A DNA stretch of 64,000 nucleotides from Schistosoma mansoni (taxonomy: Eukaryota > Platyhelminthes > Trematoda > Strigeidida > Schistosomatidae), in contig NW_017386028.1 of NCBI RefSeq assembly GCF_000237925.1, forward strand, positions 1,426,001-1,490,000, read 5' to 3'. The translations under genes and the position numbers were made by a program. This document shows positions 11,330 to 22,802 of the stretch, piece after piece (the stretch's first letter is position 1; each line of letters opens with the position of its first letter). The notes below the pieces were generated by a model. The model was not told the DNA's origin. It did not search any database and saw only the letters and a list, made by a program, of their open reading frames with translations.

Positions 11330-12075
11330 GGTGAGTACAACTAATTTATTGTTCAATACAAATTACAGAATGTCTTCATAAAATACGAGAACCATACATT
11401 AAATACTTTATTTGCAGATCTCCCATCAATTTTTTTTCTTCACATTCTGTTCGATTTTTCCAATTCACAATTCCTTTGTGTTTCCCATTTCTGTTTTCTT
11501 CAACTCGACCTTCTTAGCTTTCTTCTGCCAGGTTTTCCTTTTCCAATTGGTGTTACATACTACTTATGTGGAAAGACATAAGTAATATACACTACAATGA
11601 TATTAAAGTGTATTTTGGCGCATATCGAGTACATTATCTACATCCTTTCAGTAATATGAGTCAAATAATTCTCCTACTTGAATTAAGAGAACGAGACAAA
11701 CAATGACTTAGCATTACATATATGTCATTCAAGATGTAATTGGCGGTCTGCTTGAATATCTGGGGTACCTGTTCCTGCCACCTAGATATTTCAACAAGTT
11801 ATCTGTTTGTTTATTTTTCTGTTTTAACATATCATTATGTGTGTTAATCGCATAAGTTATTCAGGAGTGTTTTGGAAATTTTTTTAACCTTTTGCTGTAC
11901 AAGTTACAAAATGTACAATCAGAGACATCGTGTTGGCTGGTAATATGCATTGAAAACAATGAACATTATTCAGATGTCGATTCCTGAACTGCTAACATCT
12001 AAGTGGCAATCACTCAGTATTTATCGTTAACATCGAACAAGAAATAAGAAACTTAAACTTGTTGAAATACTTTAT
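11330..12075 (+). repeat. Dispersed repeat D, two blocks
   Basis: 11330-11600 is a diverged copy of the block at 58630-58960. 11739-12075 is a clear copy of 58133-58470, sharing ctagatatttcaacaagtta, atgtcgattcctgaactg and ggctggtaatatgcat-type sequence. The block order is the reverse of that at 58 kb, so the family may be tandem or have terminal repeats. Confidence 0.55.
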
Positions 12076-12231
12076 GCTGAGAATTTTATATTGTGCCAAA
12101 AATAAAGTATTGAATAAAGCCACACTAACGATAATAATAATAATGAGAATAATAATAATAATATGCGGATGACATCGCTTAGATTCAACTGTAATTTGTA
12201 ACTGATTCAATGTACTTGTGCAAATGCTATA

Positions 12232-12825
12232 TGATTAGCAGTGGAATTCAGGATGCGTGTTTCGTCCTATTTGGGACTCGTCAGCTGGATATACCTGCAT
12301 TTCAGAGTTGATGTTCACTCTGGGACTCGAACCCAGTACCTTTCGTTTCAAACGCCATCGCGTTATCCACTCAGCTAGTGAGTCCTGATAGTCACTTGCT
12401 TGTGCAATGGGGTGAAGTTTTAAATTCACTTAGTATTGTTTGTTTGAATCTTCCCATTGATGTTTAAGACTGCAACTGGTCAGTCTCTAATTAGCATATG
12501 CGCATAATTTGGCTATCATAACTCAGTAGCTGAGTGGATAACGTGGTGTCGTTTGAAGCAAAAGGTACTGGTTTCGAGTCCTAGATTGAACATCAACTCT
12601 CAGATGCAGGCACATCTAGCTGATGAGTCCCAAATAGGACGAAACGCGTGTCACGGATTCCACTGCTAGTCACTATCCATCTTTGCTTACAATGCTTGTG
12701 AATTTAGGCTATATCGAGGCAATACGCACAGTATGCACATATGCCGATTAGAGACTGACCAGTTGCAGTCCTAAAAGCATCAATGGCAAGATTCAAACAA
12801 ACAATACTAAGTAAGGCTATATGGT
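12232..12825. mobile_element. Two Sm-alpha-type SINEs, minus then plus, joined through an inverted tail
   Basis: 12236-12424 is a minus body (ctgacga core intact; helix III weak). 12425-12514 is an inverted 3' tail. 12514-12825 is a plus body with hammerhead at 12611-12660 (ctgatga, gtcc-caaata-ggac, gaaac, gtgtc) and a plus 3' tail. The two outer-facing tails pair over about 80 bp. Helix I of the plus ribozyme has mismatches. Confidence 0.85.
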
Positions 12826-13320
12826 TATGTTAATCAAATGAAATGCATAGGGAACAAATTTTCTTAGGTATATCGTATATGTTGATAAATGTTTAATAAC
12901 AGTTTCAGTAGTGAGAAACCTAGTGACCAATTTTAGTGTTTAGCATTCTAACAACTGAACAGTCATGATTGATTGTTAGTCACGTACAGAACTTACCCAA
13001 CAAACCACTGTATTGTCGATAAGTCTATTAAAAGAACGTTACTTTTGACCATGAACTATTATGATTGAAATTAAACTGTATTTTGCTCTTAGTTACCTAT
13101 TATATATATACAAAGTATTTATTAAATAACCTAAATAAAAGATAGTTAACTCAAAATATATATCCTTTAGAAGCGTGTGCCTGTTAAAAATGGTACTTAA
13201 TATAAGCATGAATTATTATGTAAGTATACCTTGAAAAGTATAACATTATTGAAACAGAAAAATAATCAACTTCTTGAAGTTATCAAAGATCTGTGTAAGT
13301 GAAAATAACGAAAGCTAGTT
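12826..13320. other. No recognisable feature
   Basis: AT-rich; nothing named. Confidence 0.5.
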
Positions 13321-13324
13321 GGCT

Positions 13325-13870
13325 TAGTATTGGTTGTTTGAATTTCCACATTGATGTTTAGGACTGAGATTGATGTGCATATTGTAAAGATTACCCAATA
13401 TAGTCATTCAGTCACAAGCATTCAAATCAGCGATAGATGGTGGTCGGCAGTGTAATTCAGGATACGCGTTTCATCCTAGTTGAGACTCGTCAGTTGGATG
13501 TACTTCAGGGTTAATGTTCACTGCTTATAAAGCTTGTGACTTAAGGCAATATTGAGACAATCCGCACAGTATGCACATATGCTAAAAGAGACAGATCAAT
13601 TAAAGTCCTAAACATCAATGAGAAGATTCAGATAACCAAACAAAAATGAATTGGAACTCTACCCCATTGCACAAACAGGTGGATATCTGAATTCAGTAGC
13701 TAAGTGGATAACGTCATGGCGTTTGAAGCGAATGGTACTCAGCTCTGGTATCGGAGTTAATGTCAACTCTTGGATGCAGGTAAATCTAGCTGATGAGTCC
13801 CTCATAGGACGAAAAGCTCATCCTGGATTCCACTGTTATCCACCATCCATTTGTGGTTGTAATGAAAATC
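13325..13870. mobile_element. Sm-alpha-type SINE composite (minus half, plus tail, plus body)
   Basis: A minus tail with hammerhead (core ctgacga, helix II gtct/ggat) runs to about 13519. It is joined to a plus 3' tail (13520-13630) and then to a plus body (13651-13862) with a second hammerhead (ctgatga, gtcc-ctcata-ggac, gaaaa). The tail-to-body joint at 13630-13651 is a monomer-to-monomer junction. Confidence 0.75.
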
Positions 13871-14554
13871 AATCTTACCGACTTACATTCATTACATGAA
13901 AAGTGATATTTTTCTTAGAAAATTTGAATAAACCAAATGTTCACCTAATTATTTTAATTAATAAAAGATTTAGCTAATATCTAATAATATTAATGGTAAT
14001 CTAAAACAAAATGCAAAGAAATAAGTTTCTCCGCTGTTTCAGAAAATTCTTTAGAAACTGTTCAGTTCAAATTCCTTTAAAACAATTGCTTGAATCTTTC
14101 TGTCGCTGCTGCTAATGGTGACAACTGATCAGTTTCCTTGTGGTATATTTTCATCATGAATATATTGCTTCGATATTGTCAGTAAGCCATAAAGATTCTA
14201 GTTAAAGTTGAATTTCGGTTAGCAGTGAAAGAGTTTTTCATCCAATCTGTAATTTACCAACTGTATGTACCCGCATCAAAGTATTTCTATTCAAGTAGGA
14301 AAGAAAGTGAGTACAAATTCCAAAAAAACAAACAACATCAACACCGGTTTACAAATACACCTAAATAGTGAGCTCAAAATAAAATGAAAAACTGTTCCTG
14401 TATATCTTTTCTGGTTTCTATTCAACTGTACTTAAAATATATATCACTTAAAGTTTTTAATATAATGCAATACTTTTTATTTACAAACTGTTCAGAAACA
14501 TCGATTTACTAATAATTAATAATAATAATATTTGGAACATTATTACTGGTTTAT
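13871..14554. other. No recognisable feature
   Basis: AT-rich; nothing named. Confidence 0.5.
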
Positions 14555-15255
14555 AAAAATATTTCTGGTCAGCGTTTTTTTAGCGAGTTAGTTTTTCTAC
14601 GAGATGGGATCGCTAACCTCCTCCATTACCCGGGCTTGGGACCGGCATTAACTCTAGAAGAGCTAAAGGCGGATGATCGGGTACAGATGTAAAGACGAGG
14701 ATGACAAAGCAAGGGCAGCATTCCTACAGTGGAAGAACATATGGAACTCAAAACAACTGTCTCCAAGCCAACATCAAAGTCACAATCTTCAATTCGAACG
14801 TTAAGACAATAAGTTCTACTGTAAGGAGCTGAAACTTGGGAAACTACTACAACCATCGTCAAGAAGGTACAAGTATTTATAAACAGTTGTTTACGCAAAA
14901 TACTCAACATTCACTGGCTGGATACTATCAGCAACAGCGTTTTATGGGAGAGGACAAACCAGCTTCGAGCTGAAGAGAAAATAAGGAAAAGACTTTGGAA
15001 GTGGATCTGACATACATTAAGGAAATCACCAATGTGCATTACAAGGCAATCCCTAACTTGGAATCTGGAAGGGAAGAGGAAAAGAGGAAGGCCAAAGAAC
15101 ACATTACGTCGGGAAATAGAAGCAGATATGAAAAGGATGAATGTTAACTGGAAAGAACTGGAAAGGAATGTCTGGGACAGAGTTGGATGGAGAATGTTGG
15201 TGTGCGGCCTATGCTCCTCGACGAGGGGTAACAGGCGTAAGTAAGTAAGTAATTA
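14555..15255 (+). mobile_element. Internally deleted RTE derivative: leader fused to C-terminal region
   Basis: 14555-14670 is the RTE-leader-like block (gcgagttag, then cccgggcttgggaccgg). With almost no spacer it passes into RTE thumb/C-terminal sequence (caaagcaagggcagcattcc onward), with the WKWI and [11 protein letters not shown] blocks, and ends TAAGTAAGTAAG. The endonuclease and most of the reverse transcriptase are absent. Confidence 0.65.
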
Positions 15256-15838
15256 AGTAATAAAATTATTTGATAATATGAAGTATATAAAAACATTGAT
15301 TACTGTGACTACATTTATGCTTATTAATCAATCTTTTTAATAAAGTATCCAAATCACAAAAATTTTACAGAATAATTAAATTTATTCACACAATGAGTTC
15401 TTTCTTTCTTTTTTTGTTTCTTTACAAAGAAAAGATTATTATCCCAAAACGGATCAACACTGTTGATTGATAAATTGGTAATAATAATAATAATAAGATA
15501 TTGATAACCAAGATATACATTTCAATCAATTGAATCAAATAGATAGGTGAATGGAAAATGCAAAGATTATTCGATGGAAAATGTTTATTTGTTTGTCATT
15601 CTAATTATATATTTTTTCCTTCTTATGATGATTTGTTTATGGATGTGTTGCTCAGTGATCATTATGGCAACTTTTGAATCTGTAAAGAGAAGAAAAACGA
15701 AGAAAATAGAGAGTTAATTATGAATTAAGGATTATTATCTATTGAATTAAAAGAGCATAAATAATGAGAAGTTTTGTAAGGAAAGCTAGATTCTAATTCA
15801 GTAGTGAGGAATATTTTAGTTATAGACTGGGTCACAAC
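15256..15838. other. No recognisable feature
   Basis: AT-rich with a short AAT run near 15480; nothing named. Confidence 0.5.
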
Positions 15839-15839
15839 A

Positions 15840-16289
15840 TGCATCATCATAAAGAATGGATCTCCGTCGAAACCCTTGACAAGATTGAAGAAAAGAAGAA
15901 CAAGAAGACAGCAATTATCAACAGATAAAAAAGAAACAGAGGAAGTCAAGGCACAAAATGAATATATAGAAGCAAACAAGCGAGTGAAGAGGAACATTAA
16001 GGATAATAAGCAGAAATAGGTTGGACACCTAGCAACGACAGTGGAAAAAGTTGTAAGATAACTATGTGACACAATGAAGAAACTAGTAGGGAAATGTAGT
16101 GAATCAAAGCGACTAGTCATGGACAAACAAGGTAATACAATCACTGGGATTCAAGTTCAGAGGAATAGACTGGTAGAATATTTCGAGGAACTCTTGAATA
16201 GACCTGATCCATTAAACCCATCGGACATCGAAGCAGCACCAACAGACCTGTCAATAGATGTCACTCCATTAATGATCAAAGAAATAGCA
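15840..16289 (+). pseudogene. RTE LINE, region before the reverse transcriptase palm
   Basis: Encodes, with stops and frameshifts, KNGSPSKPLTRLKKRRTR, ANKRVKRNIKDNKQK, and then KRLVMDKQGNTITGIQVQRN...LLNRPDPLNPSDIEAA. This is the conserved RTE linker just upstream of the polymerase. It is truncated at both ends and abuts a SINE piece. Confidence 0.75.
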
Positions 16290-16462
16290 TCCATATGTAT
16301 TGGCTATTTAAAACGTGTGTCCTGGATTCCACTGCCAACCATCATCTATCCCTACTTATAATGCTTGTGAATAAGTAGCAATATTGACGCAATTAGATCA
16401 GGATGTTGGTGAGCAAATTAGAAACATCAATGTTAAGGTTTAAACAGGCAATATGACATGAA
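16290..16462 (+). mobile_element. Sm-alpha-type SINE 3' fragment
   Basis: It begins inside the hammerhead (aaaacgtgtgtcctggattcc) and keeps the atccactgcc...atgcttgtga tail, degraded at its end. The 5' half is missing. Confidence 0.65.
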
Positions 16463-16904
16463 CAATCTAAATAATTGAACTTAATTGGTGACTAAACAAA
16501 CAGATGTCATAGTTCGCTTAAAATGGTATTTTTGTTATTCATAACTTAATGAAGAAAGAAAACCATTTAATTAGATATCAGGAATAGGTTCTTCCAAAAT
16601 CTAATGACTTCAGTATTCTATCATCTGCTCGAAAAGCTAAATTGATTGTTTTTTGAATAAATTCGCTTTAAATTCTGTTTTTTTTCTGGAAATATAATCC
16701 TTACAACCTCTCATCGCGTGTTATGATTCAAGTTTTTCTTCGGACTTATCGACTTTTATTAAATACATTATTGTTCATATTAGTTCATATATCTTAATGT
16801 TACCTTTTCATTTAGTTAATCTGTCATTCATTTCGATCTTTTTAGCTTATACATATACATAATGTCCTTCATATGGTTTAACTTTTTCAAACAACATTTG
16901 TAGA

Positions 16905-17282
16905 TAGCTTTTGATTTGAAATTGAATTTCCTGAAATGGGCACCACATTTTGTATTTATCAGTTCGATTGCTCCAGTGGAACGAGTTATATTGATCGGAG
17001 TCCTAGGAATTCACATTTTCTTACTCTCGGACACCTCTCTTCGTGGCTAAGCCAAGGTCTGGTAAATAAAGTGAACAGCTTGATATTGGCCCATTTAGTG
17101 CAAATTGGTCGTAGTGCCAGTATAAACCAATCCTTTTCAATTACTTATCTGGTCAGTAAGTTTTTACCAAAGCTTGTCAGACCTAATATCCTCCAAATGA
17201 CTGAAGCGGTAGCCATCTGGATTAAGAAATCTGAGCTATGTATACAAAAGAAAAATCTTCAAACTCTTCTCCTCCCCTGACC
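16905..17282 (+). pseudogene. Penelope-like element GIY-YIG endonuclease domain
   Basis: A 114-codon open frame reads CIYQFDCSSGTSYIDRSPRN, then NSLILAHLVQIGRSASINQS and ILQMTEAVAIWIKKSELCIQ, to a TGA. It corresponds to the C-terminal GIY-YIG nuclease of Penelope-like elements, which nicks the target. The second half of GIY-YIG reads SYID where YIG is usual. The reverse transcriptase is missing: a 5'-truncated copy with an intact end. Confidence 0.8.
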
Positions 17283-17370
17283 AACCTCAAGGTCAATTAA
17301 TCAATAGTTATCTTAGCTATTGAATAACCTAATTTGACTATTTTAATTACGACCTTTCGTAGTCAAATGT

Positions 17371-17438
17371 AAGCCATGACCAATGGAGTTCAACCGAGTC
17401 TGCTGTGAGATGGTAACTCACTGAAGACAATAATGGCG
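17371..17438 (+). repeat. Family-B SINE leader fragment
   Basis: Matches the leader of family B (accaatggagttcaaccg and gtaactcactgaagacaat). It stands alone, without head, ribozyme or tail. Confidence 0.55.
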
Positions 17439-17684
17439 CGATTTTATGCATTGACTGATATATATTTATATTACACGTATGATACCGGTGCCTACTTGTT
17501 TCAGTTACAACTCAGCATACACTTTAAAGCCTTTTAAATCATTGTCGGAATAACTAAGCATTTTCTTGCTCGTCAATTATCTGTTATTTTTGATAAAACA
17601 GCTATCGATCGAGTTTTACCAAAGTAACGTTTGAATTCGGCTACAAATATGACTGATACTTTGTTAGACATTAAATAGGAATAA

Positions 17685-17850
17685 TATATTTGCAAAATCT
17701 CAGCGAATGAATTTGAAGTCCAACGTTTCGCCTGGCAATCTGGTTCCTTGAAAAAACTTGGACCAGAGTGCCAGACAAAACGTTAGATTTACTTCAAATT
17801 CATTCGCTGAGATTTTACAAATTCATTCGTTGAGATTTTACAAATACATT
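17685..17850. repeat. Foldback copy of the repeat that flanks H4
   Basis: Left arm gaatttgaagtccaacgttt, cgcctggcaatctggt; right arm accagagtgccagacaaaac, gttagatttacttcaaattc. The loop is only tccttgaaaaaacttgg. The right end has a short duplication of the cattcg-ttgagattttacaaat motif. No passenger gene. Confidence 0.7.
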
Positions 17851-18076
17851 CTTCCTCTTTAATTCTCAAATGCTATTTCCAGTCTAGTTGACCTTTTATT
17901 TTTATATCTAAATGTTCTTAGCAAGTATATAGTGTGTGATCAGATTGTTCGAAATGTATTGCGCTGATGTATATCACAGTTCTGATAATCTTCGTCTTCT
18001 TATTACACTATCGAAATTTGTTAAAAAAGACCAATTGCTTTAAATGCTGTTACACCAACATGAGCATCTATCGAAT

Positions 18077-18537
18077 TGTTATGCCCCAATAACAATAGTG
18101 AACGGTAACTTTGAGATCCATTTATGAACCAATATTACGCATATAATTTTTATCGTATATTTGCTAAATAATTAAACTACTCATATTCATGTTCCTTTCA
18201 TAGTGAGCTTTATTTTGACCCTTAGACTGTTATTGTACTATTTACCATTCCTGAGTTATACCCAGTCTATTAATTACTGCTCCCCCTATTCACAACCACA
18301 TTTGGCTAACTCTTGTACAAATGTTATTTTCTATTTTGTTGGTACGATGTGGTCAGTCTGTTTGGTATATAAACTCAGTATGTTTGAAATACAAGAAATC
18401 ATACTGCAGAGGCTTTTATTGGTGTTCTGGACTTAACTGGTTGGGCTAGGCAGAAAGCAGGACCGACTGCTCGTACGGTTTTCGTATGTCACTGTTCCAA
18501 TCGATAATTCGCTGCTCTCTAATTGGTGGTCTTAACA
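18077..18537 (+). mobile_element. Solo LTR, 461 bp
   Basis: Opens TGTTATG and closes CTTAACA (complementary ends). The TATA box tatataaa is at 18366, followed by a tgttctggacttaactgg block. It is homologous to 2283-2757. No target duplication is obvious. It is probably a Ty3/gypsy-type schistosome LTR. Confidence 0.65.
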
Positions 18538-18539
18538 CA

Positions 18540-19595
18540 TCATACGTTAGTAAGGCATCCACTCCGCCATAAGATAGATAGATAGATTATTAAACAGAGT
18601 TGAACAGTAAGCATTAAAAAAATAATAAACATTATTTCAATGTGTCACCAGAACGACGATTACGTCCATCAGTTTTAATGAACTATGGTAGATAGTAATA
18701 CCGCTTGAAATAAAAAATGATAAATCAACAGTTTTTGATTATTGACTGTATGAATCAATTTTTTTTTACGATACTTTGCATATCCTGTCAACAAGGATAC
18801 TTTCACTGAACTAATGAAAAAGAGATTAGACATTCAATACATACTAAATATTTGAGTAAAAGGAGTTTATATATTATTCGCAGTCAGATTTCTGTCAGTA
18901 ATGACAGTGATTCATTAAATGATTCTTTTTTATGTATAACTTTTCTTCAAAAAGGAAAAAAACTCAGTTTAATCATAACAAACTCATATGAGCACCGGAA
19001 GAAAACACGATCATAAATTGAATCTAAATCATTAATCATATATTAAATATTATTACTCATAATGAATTAATATAGAAATCTTAGCAATATAGATGCTTAA
19101 TCTCTCCTTAAATAGTTAATTTGTGACACTGAGTGATTGAAGCTTGAATCATATGAGAATTAATGGTTCCCTCATGATTTTAGATGAGTTATTGATAGTG
19201 TATGTTAGCTAGTTGAAAATCTAGGTCTATAGTTTGATATTACCGTCTATCATCAAAATGTCATAAATATTTGTTTTTCAAGCGACTACTTATAAGTAGT
19301 ATAGAATGACCATTATTTTTAAAATATACACAATTGTTATTACTGTTCATGAACTACATCTAGCAAAGTATCTTTATATCGATGAGTTATTTTTTTATCG
19401 TATACGCCAGGTATCAATTTTCAAAAATTTTTTTTACTATGATGTCCTCACTTCGGTATAAATCATTAACAAAACACTTTTAGTCTACTAGATATAATAG
19501 AATAGGTTAATCATATTGTGGTGCGTGGTACTGATGTCGATTGATATAAGTAGTATGTATCATTAGTCGAAAGACAAATACCTGAATGTAGAAAG
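18540..19595. other. No recognisable feature
   Basis: AT-rich; nothing named. Confidence 0.5.
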
Positions 19596-19596
19596 T

Positions 19597-19790
19597 CAAT
19601 TATGGGACTCCTCGGCAGTGCGCATCCACGATCCCGCCTCGCGAGATTCGAACCCAGGACCTAACAGTCTCGCGCCAGAGCACTTAACTGGTTAAGTGCT
19701 GGTAGGACAAAACGGTCGTCCAGTGCTTCCAGGTTTTTCATGGTGGTCTAACTTCAATGGACTCATGATTTCAACTATGAAAAATACTGT
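19597..19790. mobile_element. Family-B SINE composite, inverted at the hammerhead
   Basis: The minus half (19597-19690) has the tRNA-like head plus the 5' part of the ribozyme. The plus half (19691-19790) begins ggttaagtgctggtaggac and carries the 3' part of the ribozyme and the tail. Neither half holds a whole ribozyme; on the minus half the break falls in helix II/its loop. Confidence 0.75.
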
Positions 19791-20335
19791 TTATCCTTTC
19801 AAATACTTACTTTATAATATCTTTGATGCTTGCATAGATTTCTGGAAAACAAAAAAGAGAAAGAAAAAAGAGTATACCTTGTTACACATCAAACGAAAAT
19901 AATCATTGTTTCAATTACAGAAGAAGAAAAAGCGATGTAATATACTTCAGAGATCTTACTGTGTACAGCCTTTGTTTTTTTTTGTTTCTTGTTTTTTGCA
20001 GGAAATAATCACGTCAATACCTTCAAGGAATAAATTTTTGGAAAATAATAATTTATCTATCATATGTTCGATCTTGTTTTTAATGCTATTTCTTTATCTA
20101 GTAAACATACAAAATACATAATTTGTAATTAAAATTCTCAACAGGTAATTCTTTTGACCAATCAAAGTTCACCCTCTTAGGTTTTTTCCCCTTTTATAAT
20201 AACATCCACAAATTTAAGCTGGTCGAAGCTAAATTTGTTTTTCTGACAGAATTTTGTTTATGCTTATCGTACGAAGTGTATGATTTATTCCATTTATTGA
20301 TAAAGTATTATACAGGCAGTGTAGAACTTAATAAG
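19791..20335. other. No recognisable feature
   Basis: AT-rich with long T runs; nothing named. Confidence 0.5.
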
Positions 20336-20337
20336 CA

Positions 20338-20470
20338 AAGATGAATGATGGAAAGAAATGGTATCCAGAATGTGCGTTTCGTCCTATTTGGGACTCGCCA
20401 ATATGGATTTATCTGCGTCTCAGAGTTGATGTTCACTCTGGGACTCGAACGCAATACCGTTCACTTTTTA
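20338..20470 (-). mobile_element. Sm-alpha-type SINE fragment
   Basis: Minus-strand hammerhead and B-box region. The core is mutated (ttggcga for ctgacga); helix II gtcc/ggac remains. Confidence 0.7.
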
Positions 20471-21430
20471 TATTTCAGGAAATAATAATTAGAAATTACT
20501 AAAGAGAATTCACTTCACTGTACTTTCTTTGTTATATAACTTGGTTAGTTTAAGACTGAGCCAGAGTACTTAGAGAACAAAATCTGTGTAAATTGTTGCC
20601 ATAATAATACCATATTATTTTTAAGTATGCCATAAATAGATCAATTTAACTCTGTATTTGTAACATTAACTGTTCAAGTAAACATTCATCTTGTGGATTA
20701 TTAACATCGCTAATACACAAATAACTCAGACTGACTATTTTATCAAACGATTATCAATTGTTACTTTGAATATCAAAGTGGGGAACCGTCTTCAGCCGGT
20801 GATTTTTGAAGAATCTTCGCTTTCATCTCGAGATATCATCATTCTTCTAAATGAAGATCTTTTAACTCCCAAGACAGAGTTTAAAATGGTTTAAATGATT
20901 CTTTGGAGTAAGAACGTTTTTAGAAAGTTTACTTTCAAGGTATGATATTGCTGAACCCATTTCAAACCCTCCTCTATCCGATCTTGGGACAAGCAGTACC
21001 CTCAGGAGATCTGTAGAAAGAGTTTGGTCGCATGACAATGCATATTTATTCATCCTATCACCATTAATCTATTCCATATTTTACATGTTGAAACATTCGT
21101 TTCCTTGTATAATCGTTTTATAACCACTTTATCTAAAAAAAAGTCTTATTGCCTTCCTTAGTTGAAGTTATGTTATATGCATGTCTTAATCTATTAAATA
21201 ATACAATACAATGAACATATGTTCAGATTGCGTGCAACTGGCTTTAATTATCCAGTATACAGTTATGTTAATGAAATTTTGATACGATTCCCTTAAATCA
21301 TAATTTTAAATAAGCTTACTATAATACATATAAAAAAGCTTCGTGAAACATCGTCTAACTGTTTAATTTATTATCATTATTCAATCAAATTATTTACCAA
21401 ACACTCTAGTACATACCTTCTCTGATTTTG
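20471..21430. other. Mostly unrecognised; weak RTE-leader-like block
   Basis: 20905-21030 contains aaccctcctctatccgatct and tgggacaagcagtaccctc, resembling the RTE-leader block at 1285-1420. The remainder is AT-rich with no named feature. A 67-codon ORF at 20691-20894 resembles nothing I know. Confidence 0.4.
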
Positions 21431-21447
21431 ACTAATATAGTGTATCA

Positions 21448-21681
21448 GAAGGGGGTTTCGTGGAGATTTTAGCAATTTTTATATAGTTGAGATCATGAGT
21501 CAATTGAAACTAGGTGACCATGGAAAACCTGGAAGCACTGGATGGCCGTTTTGTCTCGCGAGGCGTGATCGAAGATGGGCACTGCTGAGGAGTCTCACAA
21601 TAGGACGAAACGGCCATCCAGTGCTTCCAGTTTTTTTCCATGGTGGTCTAGCTTCAATTGACTCATGATCTCAACTACCTC
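21448..21681. mobile_element. Family-B SINE composite with direct repeats and near-intact hammerhead
   Basis: The minus 3' half (21448 to about 21554) ends at ggccgttttgtc; the plus half starts tcgcgaggcgtgatcg and runs through ribozyme 21579-21624 (ctgagga, gtct-cacaata-ggac, gaaac) to the tail. The flanks atatagtgtatca (21435-21447) and atatagtatatca (21682-21694) differ at one base, so the whole composite inserted as one unit. Confidence 0.75.
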
Positions 21682-21694
21682 ATATAGTATATCA

Positions 21695-22025
21695 AAGTCA
21701 CTACTGACTATCTTGTACTTTTATAGCAAACGTAGACCTACGTAGGAAGTTTAGATATAATCGAACAAGCAAAATGTTCGAGAGTCTGAATCAAGTCCTA
21801 ATTAAAAATTAAGAAATATAAATAGGTGGTCATTATTATCATCATCCTGTTCATCAGTGTTTATGCCTTATTGAGTATGAAGCTGTATATAGTTACTTTT
21901 ATTGTATGTTATATTACCAAGTAATTAATTAAATATTACACTATTCATTGATCATAATATTTAAACGTTTTTCATTATTGATGAGATCCAAATTGCTTAA
22001 TTTTTAATAATCTACCAAAATTATC
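21695..22025. other. No recognisable feature
   Basis: AT-rich; nothing named. Confidence 0.5.
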
Positions 22026-22322
22026 AAAGATGGATAGTGGTTCGCAGTGGAATCCAGAATGCACGTTTCGTCCTATTTGGGGCACGTCAGCTGGATGTAC
22101 CTGCATCCCAGAGTTGATGTTCACTCTGGGACTCGGACGCAATACCGTTTGCTTCAAACGACATCACGTTATCCACTTAGCTACTGAGTCCATCTTTGCA
22201 TATAAAGCTTGTGGCTTCAAGCAATATCGAGGCAGTTCTCACAGGATGCAAATATATCAATAAGAGACTGACCAATTGAATTCCTAAATAATAATGGGAA
22301 ATTAAAAGTAAACAACACCATG
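22026..22322. mobile_element. Sm-alpha-type SINE, minus body joined to plus tail
   Basis: The minus body (22026-22190) has B and A boxes and a hammerhead with the last core A mutated (ctgacgt). At 22191 it switches to a plus-strand 3' tail (atctttgcatataaagcttg...). Confidence 0.75.
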
Positions 22323-22790
22323 TGAACTACCAAAATTAGGTTGTAAATTGTAGAGTTTATAAACTTTATTTAAATCACAATCAACATTGTAAACTATTTT
22401 AGTGTTCTGATAAGTTTACACTGTTTTTCTCGTCTAGATGTATGATAAAGGAGCCCGGTTTAAATCATTTTCCAGTAACATATATATCATTACTGTAGAA
22501 ACTGATATCGTAAGAAAATCTCTATATATTACCTTGTATAATCGATCTCGCTCTACCATCTCTCTTCTACGTTTGCTTGCCTACAGAAAATATGAAAAAA
22601 ATTGAAAAAAAAATTAATTCAATGAATTAAAATGTTACCTAATTAATTTTGAAATAAACATCACCTCATGAATAGTACGTTCAGGACTGGAGTTACATTC
22701 ATTTATTCAAACAAGATTTAATCAGATTTTAAAGAATTAACACGAATTATAATCCAATGTAGCATGTTTTGATGTTCAGTAGACTATATA
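22323..22790. other. No recognisable feature
   Basis: AT-rich; nothing named. Confidence 0.5.
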
Positions 22791-22802
22791 GTTAAAAATA
22801 TT

